64,000 nt of DNA from Ophioceras dolichostomum (lineage: Eukaryota; Ascomycota; Sordariomycetes; Magnaporthales; Ophioceraceae): assembly GCA_003049485.1 (NCBI GenBank), contig PYST01000142.1, forward strand, positions 652-64,651, written 5' to 3'. Shown one piece after another: positions 1 to 12,315 of the stretch. The number at the start of each line of letters is the position of its first letter. The first letter of the stretch is position 1. Under the pieces are notes generated by a model. It saw nothing but the letters and a program-made list of their open reading frames with translations. It ran no database searches and had not been told where the DNA came from. The position numbers were made by a program, and so were the translations under genes.

Positions 1-1072
1 CCCGCTCTGCTTGGCTTCAGCTTGGCTGGCTCGCACGGAGGTCGCCCGGGAGGGTCTTGGGTTGATCCGAGCCCGGCTCGCTTAAGAATAAACCCTCCGG
101 AAACGATCTTTGAGCCTCCGATTTCACCCCCGTCTCTGACACCATCCCGCGCTCTTTTGTCTCCGTCTCTCTCTCTCTCTTTCTCTGTGTGCCCTTGCCA
201 ATTGACAGTCGAGCTGGTTTGTCGGGTGTCTGTGGTGGGAGGCTGGGAAGGAGGGCGGCGGGCAGGAGGGGCACTGGGCACTGGGCAATGTGCAATAATA
301 GGCAATGGGCAACAAAAAAGCAAGTTGATGGGAAATCAATTTTACGCTAGCTCTCCTGAATATGCGCGGGATGACCGGGACTGTCCCGGCTGGGTCCAAT
401 CACAACCCAGCATCGTGGGATGGACCACCGCGGTGGCGCTGGCCAGAAACAAATCGACCCCGAGCTGAACACACCTAAGAGTTGGGGGGAAAGAGTATTG
501 GAAATCATCACGGTGGTGGGTTAGGGGAGAAGAGTGTTGGCATCATGATGACGGTGGCCGGAGCGAGTGTTGTTATTGAGAAGGGGGAGTCGCTTGCTGC
601 GGGCGCGCGGGCGTGCGGGCGTACCCTTCACATGAGCGAGCAAGAGGGGAGGGAATAGAAAAGGCACTTCCCCCCCCCCTCCCTTCTCTCTTCCCTCGTC
701 CCTGTTCCCTCGTCCTCATCTCCTCATCCTTCTCCCCTCGTCCTTGTCCCCTCGTTCTTCTCCCCTCGTCCTTGTGCCCCCCTCCCATCGCCGGTTCTGT
801 TCGTTCAGTAGTCCATTGAGAAAGTGAAGCGCGGGGTCGCCATCGCCGTGTGTACTACTAGTACTCTCCAAGCGGGTTGGGGAGAATCTCACTAGAATCT
901 CCTCTCTCCATCCATACGAGTTGGTCCCCTTCCATGGCAAGCTCAAGCTCAGGTAAGGATTCAAAAACGCATGATGCTGTCTTGAGGTGGTGCAGATTGC
1001 ACATCTAAGAGGGGAAGAGACATTGACTCGTTGGGCGCCTTGTTCGGCCAGACCACCTGGGAGACTAGAATA

Positions 1073-1202
1073 CAGCACAGCAAGCACAGCAATCACAGCA
1101 ATCACAGCAAGCACAGCAAGCACAGCAAGCACAGCACGCACAGCACGCACAGCACGCACAGCAAGCACAGCAAGTACAGCAAGTACAGCAAGTACAGCAA
1201 GA
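1073..1202. repeat. CACAGCAAG-type minisatellite
   Basis: A 9-bp unit (cacagcaag with variants cacagcaat, cacagcacg, tacagcaag) is repeated in tandem about 14 times. It stays in register, so frames through it stay open on both strands, but no flanking coding signal supports a protein. Confidence 0.85.
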
Positions 1203-1659
1203 AAGACCCTAAACCCCAGCCTGCACCCTAGCGCGCCGCCCTCCAGCCGCACTAGACAGCCCCCGATAACCCCTCAAAACCACCAAGACGAACGAAAAAA
1301 GACCTTGTGAGCATCATTCTGTTTCTTCCGCAAGACGCCGCCAACTTTGCTAATCGTCTTTCAATTCGAGGCACGCAATTTGTTGTTGGTGTAGCTCAAC
1401 CACCGTGAGGCTCTGTCGGCATCAACTCCACCCAGTACTACCTACCACCTAAGGCACCTATGGTACCTAAGTACCTGTCCTATCCACCGACAAGATCCTG
1501 CGTGTAAGTGCTTCGCTCTCCGTACCCACCACCTAGTCAACTTGTCAGCGTTGCATCATCGACACCACACGAAGTCGGTAGGGCCCAGGGCCGCGGCTGA
1601 GCCTGGCGATGGTGCGATACTAAGCTTTTTTGTTCTACCTTTCCCAGACCGGGCGGATC

Positions 1660-1795
1660 ATAACACAGCTTCTAGCGCACGGCTTGTAGCCCACAGCTTT
1701 TAGCGCACAGCTTCTAGCGCACGCACGCAGCTTCTAGCGCACACAACGCAGTTGAGCTTCTGGCGCACAGCTTCTGGCGCACAGCTTCGAGCGCC
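1660..1795. repeat. Irregular tandem repeat, cagcttctagcgcac unit
   Basis: A unit close to cagcttctagcgcac recurs about seven times with spacing of 15-25 bp, including variants with tggcgcac and tagcccac. No gene overlaps it. Confidence 0.7.
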
Positions 1796-2090
1796 CTCGG
1801 TTCGACGGCAACCAGTGTTCTAGAGTCCCACAAAGGCCCATTCCGTGACACTCCCGCCGTGTCGCTCCGCTCCCTGAGTTGACACCGGACTTGTTGGTCA
1901 CGTCAAGAACAGAAGGTACACCTACCTACCTACCTATTTTTTTTTTTTTTACTTATTTTATTGCTCTCCTTGTTCTCGTACTTGCTTTCCCAGACGGGTG
2001 ATTCTAGGGTTCGAATTGCACAGGTACCAACCTGGTGCCTACCTACCTAGGTAACCACCTACCTACCTACCTACCCACCTAGAAGTACTT

Positions 2091-2218
2091 ACCTACCTGC
2101 CCGTCCACTTCGTCAAGATCGGGCGCCAACTGTGCCGACCTACCTACCTAACCTACTTACCAACACCTACCCACCTACCTACCTACCTGCCCGTCCACTT
2201 CGTCAAGATCGGGCGCCA
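2091..2218. repeat. Two near-identical 38-bp copies 90 bp apart
   Basis: The segment 2091-2128 is repeated at 2181-2218. Both copies carry acctacctgcccgtccactt followed by cgtcaagatcgggcgcca. The intervening DNA is CCTA-type repeat, so this looks like a local tandem duplication of a CCTA-flanked unit. Confidence 0.8.
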
Positions 2219-2559
2219 GACTGTGCCGTCTGCAATCCCGGTATTAAAGGTTGAGCGAGAAAGAGCTACTTCGCCAGCGCTCTTTCTTCACTCATCCATC
2301 GCCTTCACACACGGGCAGTCACGACGGAGGCAGTTCTCGAATTGCGAGAGAAACGCGAGACGAGAGACTGGGCAGAAGATAAGATTGCAGCATCACAGCC
2401 CAGAATACACTCTATGTCGTGGGTATTCAGCAGCATCCCGGCCACCTCGACGAAGCCTGAGATCGTCGGGTCAAGATCGTCGGATCAAGATCGTCGGATA
2501 AGATCGTCGGACTACGTCGAGCAATCGGGCAATCGAGCAATGCCAACAAAGACGGGAAA

Positions 2560-5366
2560 ATGCCGAAGAAGAGGAACACAACCAGAAAGACGAAGAAAGC
2601 CCGGCCAACCCCCCAGCCCCCCAAGATGCATGTCTGGGCGTTGGAGAATTCCAACCCACAGGCCTCAACCGCCATCAGGGCTCCCGCCCCAGCTCCGGAG
2701 TGGCTTGGCAGGGCCGATCATCAACCGGGCCTGCCGCGCCTGCCGGGCGTGCAGGAAGTGCTGAGCCTGCCGCCGTCCGCGTTTCTCCCGCCGACCCAGG
2801 AGGATGCAGAGGGCCCCAGGCGCCCTAAGCGCAAGGCGACGCCGCCCGAGTCATCGCGGTCTACCCGCGTGAAACACGTGCACTCCAATCTCTCGTATCT
2901 CTTGAACTCGGACCACCAGGATGACGGCATTGACGGGTATCACGAGATCGGCGGCGACTATGACAAGACGGGCGGAGGCAATCAACTCGGTCTCTCCGTG
3001 GGCTTTATCAACGACTCCTCAGCCCAGGCCGATCCGACTCATAATCACCTTGCCCCAATCTAATCCCGAGGGATTATCGGAGCGTCGGAAACTTCGCTGC
3101 CCGCTTCCCTGCGGTCTCTAGCGGTACCTATGACAAGACGAGGGGGGGCAATCAACTCAGTCTGTCCGTGGGCTTCAACAACTCCTCAGCCCAGGCCGAT
3201 CCGACTCACAATCAACTCAGTCTGTCCGTGGGCTTCAACAACTCCTCAGCCCAGGCCGATCCGGCTCACAATTACCTTGTCCCCAATCTCAACCCGACGG
3301 ATCATCGGAGCTTCGGGGGCTTCGCTGCCCCCTTCCCTGGCGCCTCTGGCGGCGACGGCGGCACCATCTTCAACAACAACAATGGCATCGCCGGCCACGG
3401 TGGTGGTGGTGGTTACTCCCAGGGTCAGGGCGGCAGCCTATCTCCGCCCGAGCATCTTGTGGGCCGGCCTAAGAATGAGAACCCAGCCAGCCCTTTCGAG
3501 CCCCTGTACACCAATATGGTGGCCTCTTGCCTTCCGTCTGATGTTCCTGCGGTCGAGAGCGGCTCTCTCTTCGGCTTCCCGCGCCTAGGCCAGTCTCCAA
3601 GGTCGCCGTCGGTCACCAACATCTTCGCCTCCCCCCCGCAACGCCGCCATAGGGTCACCCATTCCCGCGCCCTCCGCTGTGGACCACTACGACCTTACGC
3701 TTCTTGCTCTAGCGGGCGGTGCTCAAGACCTGACTACGCAGGACCTCAGCTTCTTCGGCGGCGATGCCTCCCAGGCCGCTACTGGTGAGGAGGCCAATCG
3801 GCCTGGTGATACTCGCCAGGCCGGACTCCAGCAGCACAGCCGTCTTGATGATCCTGTCAACGGAGGAGTTACTGCCTCCACGGGCTTCGTCATGGCTAAT
3901 CCCGCCCACGACCAGAACCACATCCAAGCCCACTACGGCGAGAGACCCATCAACCGTCCCCTCGTGCGGGTCGCTAAGATGGGCCGTCCCTTCAACGGCG
4001 GCCCCAACAAGGGCGGCCCCACCAATATCTCTCCTAATACGGGCAGCCCCGTCAACGCCAATACGGGCAGCCCCGTTAACCCTTTCACTAACTACGCGAA
4101 TATGGGCAGCCCCGTCAGCCCCTTCAGTAGCTCTGCCAATATGGGCAGCCCCAGCTACGCCAATACGGGCGGCCCCATCAACCCCCTCGCCAATATGGGC
4201 GGCCCCGTCAACGGCCACAACACGGGCGGTCCCACCAGCGGCTCCGCCAATATGGGCGGCCCCGTCAATGGCTTCGCCAGCCAGGGCCAGTCCTTCCGTG
4301 GCGGCCCTGGCGACGGAGCTGGAGGCGCTCCCTTCCAGGGGATTCCCCAACCGACGCCTCAGTCGTACGACGAGCACGGCCGGCTGCGCCGGGCCGGCTA
4401 CACCACGTGCGAGGACCCCAGCAACACGGCCACCTCGTTCATGCCCCAGACCAGCAACACAGCCACCTCGTTCATGCCCCAGACCAACAAGCAGGGCAGC
4501 GAGGCCTACCAGGACCAGGTCATGTCCAAGCGGGTTCCGGACAACTTTGTCGCCAAACCTCTCCCCTACCGGACCCAGGATACGTCCAAGCGGGTTCCTA
4601 ACAACCTCGTGGCCAAACTTCCCCTTTCCCAAACCCAGGTTACGTCCAAGCGGGTTCTTAACAACCTCCTCGCTAAACTTCCCCCTTCCCGGACCCAGGA
4701 CACGTCCAAGCGGGTTCCGGACGACCTCGTCGACAAACTTCCCCTTTCCCGGACCCAGGTCACGTCCAAACGGGTTCCCGACAACTACGTAACCAACCCT
4801 CCCCCCTCCCAGAACCAGGACACGACCAAGCGGGTTCCCGACGACCTCGTCGCCAACCCTCCCCCCTCCCAGTCGGACCCCGACCGCGACAGTGACCCCG
4901 ACTCAACCCATTCCCAGCACTCCATCACGTCCAAGACTGCGTCGAATTCTCCGAACTCCTCGAACCCCTCCTCCTCCTCCCTCCCCGCTGGCGCCTCCAC
5001 TCGGCGCCGGCCGGTAATAACGGTGGAGGAGCCGCCTCCAAGGCCTCCGATCCAGCTGCCGGCAACGGCGAGGGCAAGGGCGAGGTCGATCCCAAGAGGT
5101 ACCCTCGAACTGGCGCTCAGCTCAAGTGGCCGGTAGCAATAGGCTGCGACGGCGAACCCTATAACTATTGGTATCAAACTTACGGCTGCCCACCTTCCGA
5201 CCACTGCATGTTATTGGACGACGGCACGGTCAAACTCGGCAGCGAAATGACAGAAGACGAGATCTTGAAGTATAGAGCCAAGAATTACGAGATCGTAGAC
5301 GCTCTTGCGGAGTTTTGGGCGCGGATGGCAGAGAAGGAAAAAAGAAGGAAATTGTCCTCGCGCTGA
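2560..5366 (+). pseudogene. Repeat-rich open region with three frame changes, probable decayed gene
   Basis: I do not recognise the family. A protein-like sequence runs from an ATG at 2560 to a TGA at 5364-5366 but changes frame three times: near 3051 (one base missing relative to a duplicated copy downstream), near 3631-3637 (a run of seven C), and near 4970-5030. The N-terminal part is Pro/Lys-rich. A block around 2957-3127 is duplicated at 3129-3350 and carries the motif SSAQADPTHN. Next come Asn/Gly/Ser-Pro repeats (units like ANMGSPVN, 3980-4280), six exact 20-residue repeats (4501-4860), and a better-structured C-terminus (GCDGEPYNYWYQTYGCPP, 5140-5200) ending in a charged Lys/Arg tail. 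A false indel in one homopolymer is possible, but three frame changes favour decay. An intron near 5022-5104 could replace the last one. Confidence 0.45.
4501..4870 (+). repeat. Six in-register 60-bp tandem repeats (20-aa units)
   Basis: Six consecutive 60-bp units align base for base, each encoding a version of TSKRVPDNLVAKLPPSRTQ. Differences between units are mostly single substitutions, and the 60-bp period keeps the reading frame. This suggests the array expanded while the region was still translated. It lies within the decayed open region 2560-5366. Confidence 0.9.
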
Positions 5367-8300
5367 GGCAGACGCGCTCCCCCCTTCCCTTCCCTTCTCT
5401 TCTTTCTTTCTTTCTTTCTTTTTTCTTTTTTTTTTCAATCAATTTCTCCCTTGTCAATCTCCCACCAAAACCCGAGAACGCGGGGGGGGGGCATGAATAC
5501 CTACATGTAATCTGGATGGACCTGGATTTTTATTGGAGTTGGAGTTGGGCCACAGGCGAGAGGGAAAGAAAAAAAAAAGAAAAAAGACCAGGAACTCTGT
5601 CTTGAAAGTGGTGCCTACCTAGTCTGTTTTCTTGTTTTTCTCAAAACCCGGGCGGGCGTCAAAGCTTGGAGGACGGAGGACCATCACGATGCAACATGCA
5701 ACTTCTCACTGGTACTTACTCTTTCTCTTTTTATTTTAATTTTAATTTTTTTCTTCTTCTTCTTTTTTCTTCTTTTTTTATCTTCTTCTTGTTTCCATTT
5801 CTTTTTATGTTCTTTTTTTTTCCTATTTTTTTTTCCTTCCCCTTTCTTTGCGTTCTCTGTCGCGCCATGCTATTTGTTGCTTTCTTAGGAGGATAACGGG
5901 GGAAGCACTTAGGACACCTCTGTCCCTTACTTTCCCCGGTCCTTCTTCTATCAGTTGTGAGCCCCAAGCAAACAACACTGACCACGGCTGGCTGGCTGGG
6001 TTGGTCAGGTTAGAGTTTTACACAGATTATACACCAGTCTCGCGGTATAGATGGCAGGACACACACCCTCAACGATGCCAAAAAAAAACTTTCATGTAAC
6101 TTAGTCTTACTTTCCCTTTCTCTTTTCTTCTTTTACAACAGTGTCGCTGCCTTTGGGGTTGTGGTGGGCGTTGAGGAAGGCAGAGCCTACCGCCTAGGTG
6201 ATAGGATGGAGGGCATGGGGACACTCAGGACGGTTTGACAGATCTACTGGCGGCTCTAGGACGTATTCAATACTCGTTATTCCAAGTTTTATTTCCTTAT
6301 TTCCTCAAAGCTCACTGTCCTGTCCACTCTGCCTCTTATGAAGCAGCTGCAGTGTGATATCCATCATAATAGTCCCACAGTATGATGAAGGGCTTGTGGT
6401 AGTGGCGTCCCGGCTCTCGGCAGCCCAAAATGTCAATGTTTATGTTATGCCAGGTGTGATATATCCCCCACCCGCAGCAGGGCCTCGCCTCGTGTTGACC
6501 CTCAGCTGAGAGAAGAATACTGTGTAAGGGTGACATCGCTGCCTGTCGTCCATCTCCTCTCCCCCCTTGCCCTTGCCCCATCCTCTCCTTCGCCTCTCTT
6601 CTCTTCCAGTCCGCTCCAGGCACGGAGGATGCCTCCGGAGCATTCATGCAGGTGGGTGGATAGAGGATACATGCATGATATTGGCAACTAGAAGAAACAG
6701 AAATATTGGAATACAGAGTGCAGGTGCAGGTACTGTCCAGTGCAGGCGGCTCTTTCATAAGGGGAAGACCACCTCCCATCCCTCCCGTTGCTACCTCACG
6801 GATCATCTCGGCTGCCCAAGCGGGGTGTTTCGTGGAGATGGGAATGCGTGATAGAGGCGTTCTCGTCACGTTTTGGGTGTTTTTGGAATCGCAGGGGGAG
6901 GCAGTCGGGCGGTATCGGAGCGCCTGGGCTATTTTGGCTAGTTGCCAAGGTACCTACATAGGTACCTAGGCAGGTAGGGACCTAGGGATGTCCTGTACAG
7001 CGGGTAGTAGTCTGGTACGCACGAAAGCGGGACCGCGCGGTCTGAGATTTGGCGTGTTTTCTCTCAAGCCAGGGACCTCGCATCGAATTGTGCAGTGACA
7101 GTCAGGTCAGGCTCCCCTAGGCGATGCCCTTTACCCTTTCGGGTTAACTTATCTGCCAGTTCTGAGCTGAAAGTGGCAACAATCCCTGCAGCAGACAGAG
7201 AAGAAGAAGAAGAAGAAGGAGGAGGAGGAAGAAGAAAGTGCGGAATGGAAAGTTTGACCAGGCCGAGGGGGCGGGGCGGACACCCAGGCGGCTCTGCTCT
7301 GCTGCTTTCGGCCGCGCTTGTGCATGGACCGACCGCCCGCCCGCCCGCCGTCTGTCCATTTTTGTTCCGCATCGGGCTCACGAGGGAATGAAGGGGCTGC
7401 GGCAGATGGACAGGCCAGCCCNCCCCCCCCACCACATCCGCCACGGCGTCGTCGGCGGCTCGGGTCTTGGGTTGTGGAATTGGTTGTGGAAATTTCCCAT
7501 GCCCATTGACCCTCCAATGTGGCTTGCACTTGGTCCAATTGGAGCAGCCGATTTTTTCTGATGCGCTCAATTTTTCCTTCCCCCTTCTTTTCCTTCGCCA
7601 AAACTCTTCTAAATCTCTGAAAGTCTTCACACGCCAAGGGTTGAACAGGGGATGGGAACCAGCTTACCGGTTACCTCTTTGAGAGTTGACAGATGCCAAT
7701 ACCTCCCATATGTTACCTCCTTCAATTGAGGGGAGTTTGATGAGGGCTGGGGCTCGGCATCCATATCCGGCCCAGACAGCGTCATACTCGTCCTGTCGGG
7801 CTCGGGAGAGGCATTCGGGTATCGATCAATCACACCCTTCCTGGAGTCGTGTCTTGTCTAGTAGTGTCGCAGTTGTCAAGGTAGCATTTCTCCGTCTGCG
7901 GATTATTCCGTCCAGTCACCAACTTGGCTCAAGCTTGGGGTTGCGGTGCTTCTCAGGCGGCACTCAAAGGCGCAAGGCCTTCTCCTTTGGGGAGGTTGTA
8001 GACCACAGTTGAGCCGAGCTGCAACGCGAGAAACGCACGCAGCCGGGCAGAGCAAGTACTGTAGTAACACCTGATATTTCTGATAGTGTGTTTGCCAGTG
8101 TTTGCTGTTGTATTGGTGAAGTTGCTTGCAGAATTGCTTGTAGAATTGCTTGCAGAAATGCAGAAACATGCTCGCTCGCTCACTCATATGCGCTGGAACA
8201 TCGTGATGCACATAGCCAAAGTGTTCCTCTTTTTGCGTGTAACCTCTGCAAGCTCTTGTCTCAATGTTGAGTTGGTTGTTTGTCTTCGCCACTGTAATGC

Positions 8301-10929
8301 TCGACAATATCCAGACTGTTTTTTTCCCGGGATGCCACCTGACACCCTCCAGATGTCAACCCAATCAGCGCCACCGCCCCGAGGATGTGGTGGAGGCTCC
8401 GAGCGTTCCGCTCCTCCCGCTTTTGCAGGCCAAGTTGCAGGCCAAGTAATTTCAGCCTGACATTCGTACGTACATGCTGTGATCCGTCACCAATCCGGAA
8501 GGTATTGGACAGCCTCGCAATCTCAACTGCATAGGAGAGGGGGGAGAAGGAGGGAGAGGAGGGCGAAGGGCAGGTAGACGAGCGGGACAAGAATAGATCT
8601 CGAACCTGAGGACTTCCCGCTTCCACTCAACCGAAAACGGATGGTTAATTCCAGATTATACAGGTCGAATTTGTTGAGAGACTTGAGGAATTGGGAGGGA
8701 AGGCTCAAAGAGGTCAGAGCACTGGACAAACGGAGGGTGGCTGCGGCTAGCGGATATTGAGTGGCGCTTGTGCAGAGATTCACAGCGGGTGTCATCAGTC
8801 ATCTGTCATCTGAGACCCCTCGTGGAAGACACCTTCATGAGAGACCTCAGGAGTCAGGATTCGCGAAGAACTTTCTCTCGTACGAGGCCAAAATCTGCCA
8901 AAATCTGCCAAAATCTGCCAATGGCGTCTGGAACATGTGTGATATCCCCGATATTCGCAGTTTGCCCCCAGCCGTGGCGTCCTGGGCGGCTTGGCCAAAT
9001 CTGCAGGGACCTGCTTTCAGGCCCTTTCAGGCCCTTTCAGGCCTCCTCCTCAGCTATTCGCTCGTTCCACGTTACAGCGCAGTGAGGCTGAAGATGAGAA
9101 GAGTGCTAGGTGAGGGGCGACCAATATGAGAGCAACACGGGACCACGGGTCAACACGGATCGCGAGAGACCCAGTCGCAGGTGAGAGTGACGAGAGTGAT
9201 AAGGGCTCCTCGCTGACGTTGATATCATCATGGGACGTGCTCTGGTGGACTCTGGTGGACTCTGGATGCTGGTGGCATTGTGGTCAGCGCCCACCGGCAT
9301 ACACAGTAGCGTGTGGCAAGGGACCTTATCGGGCGCTGGGTCCGGGGTCAAATTTAATAGTGGCAGTTTTTAACGAAAACCGGGACCGGGGTTTTTTGGC
9401 TTCAGATGGGCACCACCAGTGCCCTCGCTGCCGTCGCTGCCGTCGCTGCCGTCAGCGACTGGAGTGGGGAAATTGACGAGAATGCGCGCAGCGAAATGTG
9501 GTAAGCTGAAAAAGAGGTCCAAGCCAACCAGATAAGAGAAAAGAAGCGCCTTGAAGGGCGCAAGGAGAGGGGAAAAAAAAAAAAAAAAAATCTCCAGGGG
9601 CTTCATGCGGCTTTCCACCACCGAGTCAGCTCTCAGGTACCATCTCACTGATCTCAGGAACCAACCAACCAAACCAAACTGTGCAGCTGAGAGACGTTAT
9701 GCTAACAACGGCCGCTAAGTAACAAGCGCCCGACCGATTCGATCGCGTCGGCTAGCAAAGACTAGCATGAACTATCATCGAACTTCTTGCATGCAAAAAG
9801 ATCCGTATTTTCGAGAAACATCGAACGTACCTACCCATCCGTACGGTACATACAACAAAGAAGACGTACAAATGGAAACAACAACGACGCCTGCTCTTTC
9901 ACTTTTCGCTTCAAAAGACGCGCAAAATTCAGCACTGAGTGCCCCGCACCGGCAAGCTCCTTCTTTTTCAGGGTCGCTTCCAGGCAAGGTATCATTGAAA
10001 GGAGGATCCAGGCCGAACTGAACTGAAGCCAGCAGGGATGTTTGCTTTGCTGTGCCGAGTTGCAGGAAACCAAATGCTGCACTGTAATTTCCGCACCTGG
10101 ATGCCGTCGCGCCAAGCAAGCCAAGCAAGCCAAGCATTGGTGTTCTTCTCGACCTCCTTTTGGCCAAAGCCCCAAGACCCAAGAGAAAATAAGAAAATAC
10201 ACAGGTACCTACCTAGTGATCCTGGCTCGAAGAAACGCGCGCGAAGAAACGAGAGAGACGAGACAAAACAGAGAGCAGCCAGCCTGCCGCTAGCTCGCCA
10301 CAGTCCGAAAGACGCAGACGTGGGGAATACATATATCGAGTCAATATTGTTTTGTTCTACTCCCATGCAACGTTAATATCGGAAGCGGCGTTTCGATGCC
10401 ACTCCACCACAGCATGATGATGATTGCTGCTGCGGTTCGGTGGAGAGAGGAGAGAGAGGACAGGCAAGTCGATACGACCCCCGGGCGTGGCTTCTTGAAG
10501 TTGTCAAAGGTAGCTCCGGTCTCTGGACTCTACCACAGGAGGTAAACTCAGGTATTTCCAAAAACAACCCGTTCACCATTGGATCAAGTCACATCCAGGG
10601 ATCTTGGGTGTATCGATTTCGGCTCTCGGCCACGTACCCAATGCTCCTCATGTCACCCTCGCAGCCTTGATCCAGGGAGGACCCTTGGACCACTTCCCAT
10701 CACTACCGTCGTTCAGCTGGTGAGATGCATCCTGGATGCCCAAAAGGGTGGGAAGGCTCTACTGTGTACAGTACCTCCGGGCACTTCGGGCAGCCGCTCC
10801 CTTGGAGGGAGAGAGGAGTGAGGCAGGAGGCACGACAAGGATGACCACGAGGAGCTAGCGTCGCACTCTCTGGGAAGATCTCGGGTCCCCCAGGATAACC
10901 CAGAGAGGACCCATAGAAGACCCAGGAGT
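5367..10929. other. Long intergenic region, no supported gene
   Basis: I find no open frame with family resemblance or a plausible exon structure in this 5.5-kb stretch. It holds T-rich tracts (5399-5440, 5713-5860), a GAA/GGA run (7200-7232), a C run with one undetermined base at 7422, three tandem copies of caaaatctgc (8889-8920), an A run (9578-9591), and scattered GGTACCTA motifs (6951-6970, 10204-10213). Confidence 0.55.
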
Positions 10930-10930
10930 C

Positions 10931-10938
10931 TATATAAA
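10931..10938 (+). promoter_or_regulatory. Probable TATA box of the WSC-domain gene
   Basis: The octamer tatataaa lies about 230 bp upstream of the WSC gene ATG. It is followed by a CA/CT-rich leader with cagcag and caacaacc runs, typical of the 5' untranslated region of strongly expressed filamentous-fungal genes. Confidence 0.5.
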
Positions 10939-11164
10939 CCCCGACGATCTCTCCTTCTTCGTCGACAACCTCAACAACCTCTCCATCAGCAGCAGCAACA
11001 GCAACAACCAGCTCCAACCAGCTCCAACCAGCTCATCCACTCCTTCAGACACTCGCTTTACAAAAACCTCACCTTCCAAAGGTTCCCTGCCCGAGCAGTC
11101 CATCGCCACCACCAGCACCACAAACCCCATATTCTTCTTCTTCCACCCACCAAACACAGCAAAA

Positions 11165-12048
11165 ATGTCTGCCAAGTCCTTCGCCGTCCTCGCCCTGGCC
11201 GCCCTGGCCGCCGCCGCGCCTTCTCTCAAGCGCCAGGCACCCGCTCCCTACCTCGGCTGCTTCACCGAGGCGGATGGCGTGCGCGCCCTTAAGCTGGCCA
11301 GCACGGCCAGTCCTAACATGACCCACGCCATGTGCGAGGCCTTCTGCCTGCCGACCTACAAGCTCTTCGGTGTTGAGTACGGCTCTGAGTGCTGTGAGTT
11401 TCCTTCCCTGCTCTTCTCTTCCCACCTACTCCACCTAGTTCACGTCAGTAACTAACTAGATATCCCCCACCCGCTGAAAAGACTGCGGCGACACCCTCGA
11501 GGCGGGCTCTATCAAGGTCGTCGAGGGCGACTGCAACATGGCCTGCAGCGGTGCTGCCGGTGAGATCTGCGGCGCGGGCAACCGCCTGTCGGTCTTCGGC
11601 GACGAGACCGCCATCCCCCCCTCGGCCGACCCTAGCACGCCCCCTCCCGCCAACGCCACCTACCTGGGCTGCTACACCGAGGGTGACGGCGTTCGTGCGC
11701 TGCCCAGCGCTAGCCTCGTGGTCGGCACCATGGACCTCGACGTCTGCGCCCAGTTCTGCTTCGATGTTAAGGGCTACACCGTCCTGGGTCTGGAGTACGG
11801 TTCTGAGTGCTGTGAGTTTTCTTCTCCTTTTCTTTCCTCCCCACACGGACGGACGTCAAGCACCCACCCACCTACCTACCTACCTAGGTACCTAGATGAA
11901 CAGGAACTGACGGCAGCAAATAGGGTGCGGAAACGCTCTCGATTCGACCAGCGTGGCCGCCCCTGGCGACTGCACCATGGACTGCGCTGGCGACAACACT
12001 CAGAAGTGCGGCGCCGGCAACCGCCTCAGCGTCTGGGTGAAGAACTAG
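11165..12048 (+). CDS. Secreted protein with two WSC domains
   Basis: Three exons (11165-11393, 11482-11811, 11924-12048) join to 227 residues; both introns start GTGAGT and the phases close. The N-terminus MSAKSFAVLALAALAAAAPS is a clear signal peptide followed by a Lys-Arg site suited to Kex2-type processing. Two WSC modules follow, each opening with YLGCFTE or YLGCYTE, running through SECYCG or SECWCG, and closing with CGAGNRLSV, with the expected spaced cysteines. Both introns interrupt the equivalent position, right after the SEC motif, so the second module arose by duplication of an exon pair. WSC domains bind carbohydrate and occur in wall-stress sensors and secreted fungal proteins. 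With no membrane segment before the stop, this one should be secreted. A Ser/Thr/Pro linker separates the modules. The TAG stop is followed by a long in-frame open stretch (see findings). Confidence 0.9.
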
Positions 12049-12315
12049 GAGTCTTCTGACAACGACGACGAAGACTCGGGCTTCGAGGTCGACCGAGACG
12101 ACGATGATCATGATCCGGATGAGGAAGGGGAGGAGCGTGGCTACCACCAAAATGGCACCACCACCTCGACTTACCTCACCCATGAGACTCGGAAGAAGAG
12201 GAAAAGGAGAGACGGCAGGCGAGCACACGGCGGCAGCAGCATAGGGGACCGGTCCAGGAACAAGCAAGAGGAGGAGTCGGGATCATTTTTCACTATCAGA
12301 GCTCTCTTTTTCTAA
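12049..12315 (+). other. In-frame open extension after the WSC stop codon
   Basis: After the TAG at 12046-12048 the same frame stays open for 88 codons to a TAA at 12313-12315. It begins with a strongly acidic segment (ESSDNDDEDSGFEVDRDDDD), then a basic cluster (RKKRKRRDGRR) and a short hydrophobic end. It may simply be 3' untranslated sequence; readthrough or recoding of the TAG would append it to the WSC protein. Confidence 0.35.

Larger units (their letters stand above)
1..2559. other. Gene-poor region rich in simple repeats
   Basis: I see no convincing gene here. The stretch holds a CT-rich tract (about 161-185), a C/T-rich tract (670-785), arrays of short tandem units (separate entries) and many CCTA/TAGG tetranucleotide runs between 1910 and 2190. 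Short open frames inside the repeat arrays translate to monotonous Ala-Val or Lys-His-Ser strings and are best explained by the repeats themselves. Between 2460 and 2515 a unit of about 15 bp containing GATCGTCGG recurs four times. Confidence 0.6.

Noticed and set aside
1913..2190. CCTA/TAGG arrays resembling telomeric repeat
   Set aside because: The fungal telomere unit is TTAGGG; these are 4-bp units with interruptions inside a gene-bearing region.
2700..2764. Zn2Cys6-like sequence (NRACRACRACRKC) in one frame
   Set aside because: It ends at a stop immediately after the cysteines and lacks the second half of the cluster; probably chance in a CGCCTGCC-rich tract.
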